Assembly: GCA_937891135.1 (NCBI GenBank) | Contig: CALAFB010000095.1 | Location: forward strand, 1 to 49,527 | Reading direction: 5' to 3' | DNA length: 49,527 nt | Origin: an uncultured Elusimicrobium sp. | Lineage (GTDB): Bacteria; Elusimicrobiota; Elusimicrobia; Elusimicrobiales; Elusimicrobiaceae | In this document: positions 40,241 through 47,532 of the stretch, piece by piece | How positions within the stretch are numbered: position 1 is the first letter of the stretch | Layout of the letters: every line of letters starts with the position of its first letter | Notes under the pieces: generated by a model | The model's input: only the letters and a program-made list of their open reading frames with translations | What the model was told of the DNA's origin: nothing | Databases searched by the model: none | Program-made: the position numbers and the translations under genes

Positions 40241-41113
40241 ATGAAGCGAACCTTATGGAAACGAGTGATTCAAAATAAAACTTCGTTAGCCGGGCTGGTA
40301 TTGGTAGCGTTGTTTGCGCTGACGGCATTATTGGCCCCGGTGTTAGCTCCGGTACACAATCCGAATAACCCCTATCAAATGCCGCAAGAAAGTTATCAAA
40401 TTGCTCCGCAGCCGCCTTCGGCGCAGCATTGGTTCGGTACTACGGAGCAACAATATGATTTGTACTACGGCGTTGTATGGGGAGCGCGCCTAGCCTTTAA
40501 AGTAGGGCTTACGGTAACAGCTCTAGCATTTTTGATTGGGTTATTGGTGGGTGGAGTGGCAGCCTATTGTGGGGGTAAAGTGGACGAAATATTGATGCGT
40601 CTAACGGATGTGGTTTTTGCGGTGCCTTCCCTGGTGCTTGCCATGGTGATTGCAGCCATGTTAGGGCCGGATTTGAAAAATATGATGCTGGCTTTGACGG
40701 TAGTCGCATGGCCGAGTTATGCCCGCTTAGTACGTGGGGATATTTTAGCTGTCAAACAGCGCAATTTTGTAACAGCGGCGCGTACCTTAGGGGCGAGTGG
40801 AGGACGGATTTTTTTCCGGCATCTTATTCCTAATTCTATTTATCCTTCCGTCGTAGTAGCCAGTTTAGATATTGGGTATATGGTGCTGACGGCTGCTTCT
40901 TTATCCTTTTTGGGGTTAGGGGCACAGCCAGGCACGGCCGATTGGGGGCAACTGATAGCCTTAGCACGTAATTGGGTACTGGGCACGCCGGGGCATCCGC
41001 TGGCGTATTGGTATACGGTAGCTGTGCCGGGGGGAGCCATCTTTTTATTTGTGCTAGGGTGGAATTTACTGGGGGATGCGTTCCGGGATATTTTGGACCC
41101 GCGGCAAGGATAA
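40241..41113 (+). CDS. Oligopeptide ABC transporter permease (OppC/DppC type)
   Basis: The 290-residue permease has the typical first helix (SLAGLVLVALFALTALLAPVLAP), HWFGTTEQQYDLYYGVVWGARLAFKVG, and the EAA motif (NFVTAARTLGASGGRIFFRHLIPN). It completes the membrane pore with the upstream B subunit. No periplasmic binding protein follows; the acyl-CoA ligase comes next, so substrate capture depends on a gene elsewhere. Confidence 0.93.
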   Translation: MKRTLWKRVIQNKTSLAGLVLVALFALTALLAPVLAPVHNPNNPYQMPQESYQIAPQPPSAQHWFGTTEQQYDLYYGVVWGARLAFKVGLTVTALAFLIGLLVGGVAAYCGGKVDEILMRLTDVVFAVPSLVLAMVIAAMLGPDLKNMMLALTVVAWPSYARLVRGDILAVKQRNFVTAARTLGASGGRIFFRHLIPNSIYPSVVVASLDIGYMVLTAASLSFLGLGAQPGTADWGQLIALARNWVLGTPGHPLAYWYTVAVPGGAIFLFVLGWNLLGDAFRDILDPRQG

Positions 41114-41150
41114 TGCTACAATATAATTATACTCACATTGAGAGGTGCTT

Positions 41151-42776
41151 ATGATTCGCCGTAAAGATTTATATACTTCGCTTGCAGATAGTGCGTTTCG
41201 CTATCCGAATAAAATTGCACTTACAGAAGCCGGCACCGAAAAGAAAATTTCTTATCATGAACTCTTAATGCAGGTAGATCGCGCTGCCGATATGTTTTTT
41301 GAACACGGGATCCGCAAGGGGGACCGTGTCGCAGTAGCGCATCGCAATTCGATTGATACCATAGTAGCCAACTACGGGCTATATAAGTTAGGGGCGGTAG
41401 CCATTCCGCTTAACTTTATGGTAACCAAGCCTGAAGAAATTGAATACATTCTAAATAATGCAGGTGCCAAAGCCGTGGTTACACAGGCGGAATTTTTACG
41501 TCATTATGTGAAATGCCTGCCTAATACGCCTACCGTACAAACATTATTTACTACCGATGAAATTCCTTCTTCTTGCGAAGGGTGTGATAAAATCCAATTT
41601 TTCTGGAAAGAAATTGAAAAATCTACCTATCATGATGAAACTGCCTCTGCCCAGGCCACGCTGGATGATTTGGCGTTTATCTTATATACGTCCGGGACGA
41701 CCGGGCTTCCAAAAGGCGCGATGATTACGCATGGGAACCTGGCTGCCAATGTAATTTCATGTGCACAGATTTTTAAAATTACGGATGATGACGTATTTTT
41801 GTGTTTGTTGCCGATGTTTCACTCATTTGCCTGGACAACGTGTGTAGTTATTCCGTTATATTTGAATTTGAAAGTAGTCATCGTCGCTAACGTTATGCCG
41901 GCTAGTAAATGGCTGGGGGCCATGGGGACCGAAAACGTAACGCTTATTTTAGCCGTGCCGCAAATTTATGCTGTGCTTTCTAAAGAAGCCAAAGGTTTAA
42001 AGCGGTTGTATTTGCGCTTTTGGCCGTTTAAGAATGTGCGTTTTGGGGTGTCTGGCGCAGCCCCTTTAACCCAGGAAATTAAAGACCGTTTTGAAGAAAA
42101 AATCGGCGTACCGATCTTAGAAGGATATGGCTTGACCGAAACAAGCCCGGTTGTTAGTGTAAATACGGAAGAACTCCAAAAAATTAAATCCGTAGGCCCT
42201 GCCATTCCGGCAGTTAGTACCCTTGTAGTGGACGATAATGGCAACGAAGTTCCCCGTAATCATGAAGGGGAACTGTGTGTGAAAGGGCCCAATCTTTTTA
42301 AAGGATATTGGGGAAACGAAAAAGCTACGAAAGACGCATTTACCGAAGATGGCTGGTTTAAAACTGGGGACATTGTAGAAGTAGATGACGACGGTTTTAT
42401 TTTCATTAAAGACCGCAAAAAAGACATGATTATTATTAAAGGCCTTAAAGTATTTTCTGCCCAGGTAGAGGCCATTATTTGCGAACATCCGGCCATAGAA
42501 GAATGTGCCATTATTGGTGTACCGGACGGCCGCGGCGGGGAATTTATTAAACTTTATGCGGTTAAAAAGGAAGGGGCGGAATTATCCCCGGTAGAGTTCC
42601 GCAAATTTCTCAAGAATAATTTAGACAACTACAAACGCCCGCGTGATTTTGAATTTGTGGAAGCACTTCCGAAAAACGCACTTCGCAAAGTACTCAAGCG
42701 CGAACTACGTAAAGATGCCGTAGAAAAACTTAAAAAAGCCGTAGCTGCGGGTGCGGCTGTGGCAGTTGAGGATTAA
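41151..42776 (+). CDS. AMP-forming acyl-CoA ligase
   Basis: The 541-residue protein has the adenylate-forming motifs YTSGTTGLPKGAMITH (A3), YGLTETSP (A5), WFKTGDIVEVDDDGFIFIKDRKKDMIIIKG (A7-A8) and a C-terminal catalytic Lys region (LPKNALRKVLKRELR, A10). It activates a carboxylic acid, probably a fatty acid, to an acyl-CoA. Substrate length is not predictable. GAGAGG precedes ATG 41151. TACAAT or TATAAT in the 37 bases after the permease stop suggests its own promoter. Confidence 0.9.
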   Translation: MIRRKDLYTSLADSAFRYPNKIALTEAGTEKKISYHELLMQVDRAADMFFEHGIRKGDRVAVAHRNSIDTIVANYGLYKLGAVAIPLNFMVTKPEEIEYILNNAGAKAVVTQAEFLRHYVKCLPNTPTVQTLFTTDEIPSSCEGCDKIQFFWKEIEKSTYHDETASAQATLDDLAFILYTSGTTGLPKGAMITHGNLAANVISCAQIFKITDDDVFLCLLPMFHSFAWTTCVVIPLYLNLKVVIVANVMPASKWLGAMGTENVTLILAVPQIYAVLSKEAKGLKRLYLRFWPFKNVRFGVSGAAPLTQEIKDRFEEKIGVPILEGYGLTETSPVVSVNTEELQKIKSVGPAIPAVSTLVVDDNGNEVPRNHEGELCVKGPNLFKGYWGNEKATKDAFTEDGWFKTGDIVEVDDDGFIFIKDRKKDMIIIKGLKVFSAQVEAIICEHPAIEECAIIGVPDGRGGEFIKLYAVKKEGAELSPVEFRKFLKNNLDNYKRPRDFEFVEALPKNALRKVLKRELRKDAVEKLKKAVAAGAAVAVED

Positions 42777-42777
42777 C

Positions 42778-44289
42778 GTGCAGAACTTGGCGGAAATATT
42801 AGCGCGGGCTGTTCCAAACGGGTATTATGTGGGGGGAATTGTACGCAACAGTTTACTGAAACGCCCGTCAGGGGATATTGATATTGCGTTGCCAGTAGCG
42901 GACCTGCGTATGGCCGTCCGTACATTAGCGAAAAATTTGCATGCCGCTTCTTTTGAAATGGACGCAGAACTCAATGTGTGGCGGCTAGTTACCCGTGAAG
43001 ATAATATCCAAATTGATTTGACAGCTTATCAAGGGCCGGACCTGGCAGCCGATTTGCGCCGCCGGGATTTTACGTTTAATTCGTTGGCCTATCCGGTGTC
43101 TGCACAACCCCAGTTAACGGTTACGCCGCGCGCACATGATACAGCACAGATTACATTAAAACGGTTGCGCCGCGCTAAAATTGTAGACGAAATGAATGGC
43201 CTGTCTGATTTAAAAGCCAAAGTAATCCGTGTGAACGGTCCCGGCCAATTTATAGATGACCCGTTGCGGATGTTGCGGGCTTTTCGGTGTGCGGCGGAAC
43301 TTAAATTTACGATTGATCCGGCTACGCTTGATCAAATCAAGCAGCATTGCCGGCTTATTTCCCAGGCTGCCGGAGAGCGCGTGCACGAAGAATTGGACCG
43401 ATTGTTTGCCGTGCCGAATGTAACGTATGATTTTCTGCAGCAAATGGACGGATGCGGGTTGTTAACGGCGTTATTTCCGCGGTTAGAAGACCAACGCGGT
43501 TGCGCTGAAATTTACTACGGGCCGGGCGGAGTGTTCAAACATACCTTGTTAGTATGCAAACGAATGGATTATTTGTTGGAACATTTGGAAAAAGCTTTTC
43601 CACCTTATGCGGACAAATTACGTCAGTTCACGCACAATAAACCGCTTTATAAAATGACGGCACTTCTCCATGATATTGCTAAACCTGCTACGGCTAAAGA
43701 AAAAAAAGGCCGTCTCCGCTTTTTTTATCACGAACAGGTAGGGGCTAAAATGGCGGCTAAAATATTAGAACATTTGCATTATAGCCGTGCGGATATCCGC
43801 TTGATGTATGTTATGATTGCGGAACATTTGCGCCCGTCCAATTTGGCCAGTAACGCCATTACGGACCGCGGTATCTATCATTTCTACCGGGATTTGGGGG
43901 CTGCTGCTATTCCGCTTTTATTATTATGCTGGACTGACTACACCAGTTACGTAACCGATGACCAATTAAAACGCATTTTACCCAAAAGCGGGCAGCGTAT
44001 GATGACGATTGCCCAAGCCGAACGGTTTGGTAATTTGGGTAAAACTTTACGTCATTTGCAACTGTTGCATTTTATGTTGGGTCAGTATTTTGATAAGCCG
44101 GCTACCGTAAAACCTGTGCAAATTATTTCTGGGCTGGATGTGATGCAACGGTTGCATCTCAAACCGGGGCCTGTGGTAGGGGCTGTATTGGAAGCCGTAG
44201 CCGAGGCACAAGTAGAAGGCAAAATCAAAACGCGCCAAGATGCGTTGGCTTTTATCCAAACTTTGAATGTGCCGGCTCTTACTAAGTAA
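42778..44289 (+). CDS. CCA-adding tRNA nucleotidyltransferase with HD domain
   Basis: The start is the GTG at 42778, 1 base after the ligase stop, with GAGG six bases upstream; the longer GTG at 42751 would overlap that gene. The 503-residue protein has the class II nucleotidyltransferase core: YYVGGIVRN, SGDIDIALP with catalytic D33/D35, RRDFTFNSLAYPV and the DDPLRMLRAFRCA brace. An HD phosphohydrolase-type domain follows (ALLHDIAKPATAKEKKG...FFYHEQVGAKMA). It adds or repairs the CCA end of tRNAs; the nearby tRNA-Gly does not encode CCA, so this enzyme is required. Confidence 0.92.
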   Translation: MQNLAEILARAVPNGYYVGGIVRNSLLKRPSGDIDIALPVADLRMAVRTLAKNLHAASFEMDAELNVWRLVTREDNIQIDLTAYQGPDLAADLRRRDFTFNSLAYPVSAQPQLTVTPRAHDTAQITLKRLRRAKIVDEMNGLSDLKAKVIRVNGPGQFIDDPLRMLRAFRCAAELKFTIDPATLDQIKQHCRLISQAAGERVHEELDRLFAVPNVTYDFLQQMDGCGLLTALFPRLEDQRGCAEIYYGPGGVFKHTLLVCKRMDYLLEHLEKAFPPYADKLRQFTHNKPLYKMTALLHDIAKPATAKEKKGRLRFFYHEQVGAKMAAKILEHLHYSRADIRLMYVMIAEHLRPSNLASNAITDRGIYHFYRDLGAAAIPLLLLCWTDYTSYVTDDQLKRILPKSGQRMMTIAQAERFGNLGKTLRHLQLLHFMLGQYFDKPATVKPVQIISGLDVMQRLHLKPGPVVGAVLEAVAEAQVEGKIKTRQDALAFIQTLNVPALTK

Positions 44290-44309
44290 CCGGCACATTT
44301 CTTTAAATT

Positions 44310-44903
44310 TTAATTTATCCGGCAATCACTACCAAACCGGCAAGCGGTTTCTACAAAGTGTTCGGTAATTACACTAAGCGGTGTATTGCGTACTGCGTGG
44401 AAGAAAGTTTTTTGGACCTGCGGTGTATTGGCTTTTTCTTCAGGCATAAAAACCATGAGTAAAAATACATCATTTTGTACCTGAACTAGGCGGCTTACTA
44501 TATATGTATGTTGGCCCTCATCATTTTTCTCTGTGGTAGAGACTAATATATCGTTCGGGTTACGTGTATCAAATGTAATGTAATCATCAGTATCTTCATC
44601 AGCAAGCATGTCTTTGGTAAGCGCATTAGCTATCTTGGCAATACTAATCATTTGTTCGTCTGATTGTTCTCCGTTTAACGTATATACATTCAGCCACCCT
44701 TGATAATTCCCAAATTCTTCCGGGGCACTTTTAAACAGCAGATATTCGTTATTTAACAAAGTAAGTAACGTGGGATCCTGGGTACTACGGGTAATAGATA
44801 ACGCGGGCGCAGGTTCCGGTTTCTTTTTTTGGGTAGCTGCCAAAAGAGGCATTCCCGTAACCAATAAACAACAAGCAATTACTAACAATAGCATTTTTTT
44901 CAT
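44310..44903 (-). CDS. Secreted hypothetical protein
   Basis: The 197-residue product has a signal peptide (MKKMLLLVIACCLLVTGMPLLA) and a mature domain with a beta-alpha pattern (YLLFKSAPEEFGNYQGWLNVYTLNGEQSDEQM, DTRNPNDILVSTTEKNDEGQHTYIVSRLVQV) and a Cys pair at the C-terminus (ACRFGSDCRIN). No family is recognised. It has an AAGGAG ribosome site and converges with the CCA-adding gene, 20 bases away. Confidence 0.75.
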   Translation of the reverse strand: MKKMLLLVIACCLLVTGMPLLAATQKKKPEPAPALSITRSTQDPTLLTLLNNEYLLFKSAPEEFGNYQGWLNVYTLNGEQSDEQMISIAKIANALTKDMLADEDTDDYITFDTRNPNDILVSTTEKNDEGQHTYIVSRLVQVQNDVFLLMVFMPEEKANTPQVQKTFFHAVRNTPLSVITEHFVETACRFGSDCRIN

Positions 44904-45021
44904 ATAGCGTCTCCTTATTCTTATAAAAGTTCTTAATGTTAGTATAACGGAAAATAATTTTAAAACCAGGGATTTTTAGTCCTAGGAAAGGGGGGGGTCT
45001 AAGGGCCTACTTAGAAATAAA

Positions 45022-45050
45022 TTGTATGTTAGGTAAAATTTTGATATAAT
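45022..45050 (+). promoter_or_regulatory. Promoter of the tRNA-Gly unit
   Basis: TTGTAT at 45022-45027, a 17-base spacer and TATAAT at 45045-45050. The mature tRNA begins 19 bases later. The downstream CBM48 gene probably shares this transcript. Confidence 0.7.
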
Positions 45051-45068
45051 AAACCGTCAACAAGTAAT

Positions 45069-45139
45069 GCGGGCGTGGTTCAATGGTAGAATGGAAGCTT
45101 CCCAAGCTTTAGACGAGGGTTCGATTCCCTTCGCCCGCT
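45069..45139 (+). tRNA. tRNA-Gly (anticodon CCC)
   Basis: A complete 71-base cloverleaf: acceptor GCGGGCG/CGCCCGC with discriminator T, D-arm GGTTCAATGGTAGAAT, anticodon stem GAAGC/GCTTT with loop TTCCCAA (anticodon CCC, reading GGG), and T-arm GAGGG TTCGATT CCCTT. No 3' CCA is encoded. The next gene starts 17 bases downstream. Confidence 0.95.
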
Positions 45140-45156
45140 TTTTAGTAGGAGTTTGT

Positions 45157-45810
45157 ATGGAAAACGAAACATCCGAATTTGAAACCCCCGCTGCTCCCAA
45201 TAAAGATATGTGGCTGTTTTTAATCGTACTGGATGTGATTGTCCTGTGCGTACTTGGTTTTTTGTTGTATAATCATTTTTCATCCCGTGTGTTTAGTGCG
45301 GCTCCTGCCCCGTCCGTTTCTGTAAAAACGCAGACGGAAGAAGTGCCTGCTTTAGAAAAAGTAACCGTGGCTGAAACGGAAACTGTGGTTGTGCAACCCG
45401 CAGCCCAAGAGTTTGTTCCTCAACCGGAAGAAAAACAAATGGTTGCGGACAAAGACGTAGTTCCGGTAAAAGCTGCAGTTACCCAAGTGGTCCCAGCTCC
45501 GGTGGAAACAACTCCTGTAGTGCAACCGGCCCAACCGGAACAAAAACAAAGCATTATCGTGGTACCGGTAAACGGCAGCAAATACCGCCGGGTAACCTTC
45601 CGTTGGTTTGAACCGGCAGAAAGAGTATCTATTGTGAGTGGGTTTACGAACCGCAAACCGCAAGCTCTTAAAAAAGAGGGGGATTATTGGGAAACTACTC
45701 TTTCCATTGCTCCGGGAACGTATAAATTCCTCTATATTGTGGACGGCAAAAATACGGTAGATCCGTATGCAGCGCAGAAAGACGGCCGTTCAGTACTTAT
45801 CGTTCAATAA
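45157..45810 (+). CDS. Membrane-anchored protein with CBM48/AMPK-type glycogen-binding domain
   Basis: The ATG at 45157 with TAGGAG upstream gives 217 residues. A short cytoplasmic lead is followed by one transmembrane helix (~17-39, MWLFLIVLDVIVLCVLGFLLY), a Pro/Val/Glu-rich linker (~45-135), and a C-terminal ~75-residue domain: RVTFRWFEPAERVSIVSGFTNRKPQALKKEGDYWETTLSIAPGTYKFLYIVDGKNTVDPYAAQ. That is the CBM48/AMPK1 beta-sandwich pattern, normally in glycogen-branching and debranching enzymes, here placed outside the cytoplasm. It lies right behind tRNA-Gly and likely shares its transcript. Role unknown; perhaps binding of a surface or periplasmic glucan. Confidence 0.78.
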   Translation: MENETSEFETPAAPNKDMWLFLIVLDVIVLCVLGFLLYNHFSSRVFSAAPAPSVSVKTQTEEVPALEKVTVAETETVVVQPAAQEFVPQPEEKQMVADKDVVPVKAAVTQVVPAPVETTPVVQPAQPEQKQSIIVVPVNGSKYRRVTFRWFEPAERVSIVSGFTNRKPQALKKEGDYWETTLSIAPGTYKFLYIVDGKNTVDPYAAQKDGRSVLIVQ

Positions 45811-45851
45811 TTCCTGAATATTTAGGGGAGACCTATTGGGAGAGATAGCCC

Positions 45852-45879
45852 TTGTTTTTATCTCTTTAGGGACTATACT
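45852..45879 (+). promoter_or_regulatory. Promoter of pilin 5
   Basis: TTGTTT at 45852-45857 and TATACT at 45874-45879 are 16 bases apart. The -35 lies in the loop of an AGAGATA...TATCTCT hairpin (about 45841-45865). The leader is only ~27 bases and carries AGGAGG, unlike the long leaders of pilins 2-4. Confidence 0.6.
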
Positions 45880-45912
45880 TATTATAAGGAGTATTTTTTA
45901 GGAGGTTATATT

Positions 45913-46536
45913 ATGAAAAAAGGTTTTACGTTAATTGAACTATTAGTAGTAGTACTTGTTATTGGTATTTTGGCGGCGGTGGCGTTGCCGCAATATCAAA
46001 AAGCGGTTGAAAAATCTCGTTTGGCTGAAGCGGTAACTGCCTTGGAGAATATTATGGAAGCAGAACATCTCCATTATGTAGAGCATGGATATTTCGGCCC
46101 GGATTTTAAAGAGCTTCTTATCTCAATGCCCAATTTGGGGAATGGAACTACGGTAGATACGTTTGATACACCTAGTTATGTGATTACGCTAAAAGACGAG
46201 GGTTCCCGGGCACAGGCTACCCGGAAGGGAGGTCCGGCCGATGGGCAGATGTTAACATTTATCATTGATGAAACCGGCAATATTACCAAGTATTGTAATG
46301 ACAGCGAAACGGGGCTTAAACTATGTGCTTCGGTGCGCCAAGGTAATGACGGTTGGGAAGAAGACGAGTTTGAGGAAGAACAAGACCCGGGTAATAATGG
46401 CGGAGGGGGTGGAAACAAGGCCAATGAATTAGGCGGAACTTGTGCAAGTCAGGGTCCATGTTATGAGGATAATGGACACGGCGGTTGTGACAATGTATGT
46501 GGTGGTACGAACGACCCAAATTGGAATTTGTACTGA
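45913..46536 (+). CDS. Type IV pilin-like protein 5
   Basis: The 207-residue protein has a short leader (MKKG), GFTLIELLVVVLVIG, ILAAVALPQYQKAVEKSRLAEAV and a globular domain. The C-terminal ~55 residues are distinctive: an acidic run (EEDEFEEEQDPG), a Gly/Asn stretch, and a Cys-rich tail (GGTCASQGPCYEDNGHGGCDNVCGGT) with four Cys. This tail is absent in the other pilins here and suggests an exposed disulfide knot. AGGAGG precedes the ATG and a terminator follows. Confidence 0.88.
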   Translation: MKKGFTLIELLVVVLVIGILAAVALPQYQKAVEKSRLAEAVTALENIMEAEHLHYVEHGYFGPDFKELLISMPNLGNGTTVDTFDTPSYVITLKDEGSRAQATRKGGPADGQMLTFIIDETGNITKYCNDSETGLKLCASVRQGNDGWEEDEFEEEQDPGNNGGGGGNKANELGGTCASQGPCYEDNGHGGCDNVCGGTNDPNWNLY

Positions 46537-46557
46537 GTTGTATTGATGTTGTGATAG

Positions 46558-46589
46558 ACCGGGGTACGTTTCAAGCGTGCCCCGGTTTT
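46558..46589 (+). terminator. Terminator of pilin 5
   Basis: ACCGGGGTACG at 46558-46568 pairs with CGTGCCCCGGT at 46576-46586 (one U-G) and is followed by TTTTG. Confidence 0.8.
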
Positions 46590-46677
46590 GAGGTTACAAC
46601 CAATCGCCCAAGAAGTTTCGGCTCTTCCCAGGCAGCAGGAAAATTTGTTCCGCGGGTTTCCTTCGTATACTATAAAT

Positions 46678-47286
46678 TTAACAACTTACGTTGCGCTTAA
46701 TAATACTACGCACGATGCCTTCTACGTGAAAAGACGTTTGGTCTGCTACAATAGGAATATAGCGCGGGTTTTCAGATTGTAAAATAACATCCTCTCCGTA
46801 TTTTGTAAACCGTTTCACCATTACTTCTCCATTGTTTACACAAACGACAATATCTTTATTTTTTGGCGTACGGCTTTGTTCTACAATCAGCCAGTCGTGC
46901 GGGGCAATCATGGTTTGCATGGAATCTCCAATGGCTTCTACCATAAATCCTTTGCTGGCCGGAAAATAAATCATACTTGGGTCTACCGGTACTACACGGG
47001 TGGGAGTACCGTCTAAAATGGTTCCTTCGGGGCCGCATTTGGCCATACCGTACATATTTAAATAAATTACGTTTCGTTCCGGGTCTTTAAGCACAATATA
47101 ATCCCGCGGGTTAGCCGGGTTACGTTTAAGATACCCTTTCTTTTCCAGTTGCGTAATGTGATGAAAGACCACACTTTTGCTGCTTACGTTCAAACGCTCA
47201 GCCAATTCTTCCATGGTAAGCGGGTCCGAAATATTTGTTCTTAAAATTTCCAGCAGTTCGGTTTGTTTGGGATGAAGGGCTTTCAT
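46678..47286 (-). CDS. LexA/S24-family autocleaving repressor
   Basis: The 202-residue protein has a winged helix at ~1-65 (KALHPKQTELLEILR, MEELAERLNVSSKSVVFHHITQLEKKGYL) and an S24 peptidase domain. Scissile C84-G85 (YGMAKCGPEG), nucleophile S122 (EAIGDSMQ) and general base K158 (VMVKRF) are in LexA register. Cleavage at Cys-Gly is seen in UmuD, while LexA more often uses Ala-Gly. It is most likely the SOS repressor or a close homologue. The promoter contains a 10-bp direct repeat that could be its operator, so it may repress itself. AAGGAG precedes the ATG. Confidence 0.88.
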   Translation of the reverse strand: MKALHPKQTELLEILRTNISDPLTMEELAERLNVSSKSVVFHHITQLEKKGYLKRNPANPRDYIVLKDPERNVIYLNMYGMAKCGPEGTILDGTPTRVVPVDPSMIYFPASKGFMVEAIGDSMQTMIAPHDWLIVEQSRTPKNKDIVVCVNNGEVMVKRFTKYGEDVILQSENPRYIPIVADQTSFHVEGIVRSIIKRNVSC

Positions 47287-47314
47287 AAAAATGCTCCTTT
47301 ATATAACTTTTTTC

Positions 47315-47358
47315 TTTGTTCTATATTTTGTTCTATTAAATTTAAAATCACTTGTCAA
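47315..47358 (-). promoter_or_regulatory. Promoter and candidate operator of the LexA-like gene
   Basis: On the minus strand TTGACA (47358-47353) is followed after 17 bases by TAGAAC as a weak -10. On the plus strand TTTGTTCTAT occurs at 47315-47324 and again at 47327-47336, a 10-bp direct repeat with a 12-base period covering the -10. The direct-repeat layout differs from the dyad SOS boxes of Escherichia coli and Bacillus. Confidence 0.55.
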
Positions 47359-47389
47359 GTATTTTGGGTGAATTTTTATATGATTTACC

Positions 47390-47419
47390 TTGCAATACAT
47401 TTTGGGTTTTTGATATGAT
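47390..47419 (+). promoter_or_regulatory. Promoter of the autotransporter-barrel gene
   Basis: TTGCAA at 47390-47395 and TATGAT at 47414-47419 are 18 bases apart. The leader would be ~107 bases and ends with TAGGAGA before ATG 47533. Confidence 0.6.
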
Positions 47420-47532
47420 AAAAAAGAGGATTGGATATTTCCTTTACAAATCTGTTTGGCTTATGTCATCGTAAGCTAGCTATTGGGCTTGTAACCATAG
47501 TCTGTATTGAAAAAATCCGATAGGAGAAATGT

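Noticed and set aside
45067..45156. N-terminal extension of the CBM48 protein through the tRNA
   Set aside because: The open frame runs across tRNA-Gly; the tRNA is complete and TAGGAG supports the ATG at 45157.
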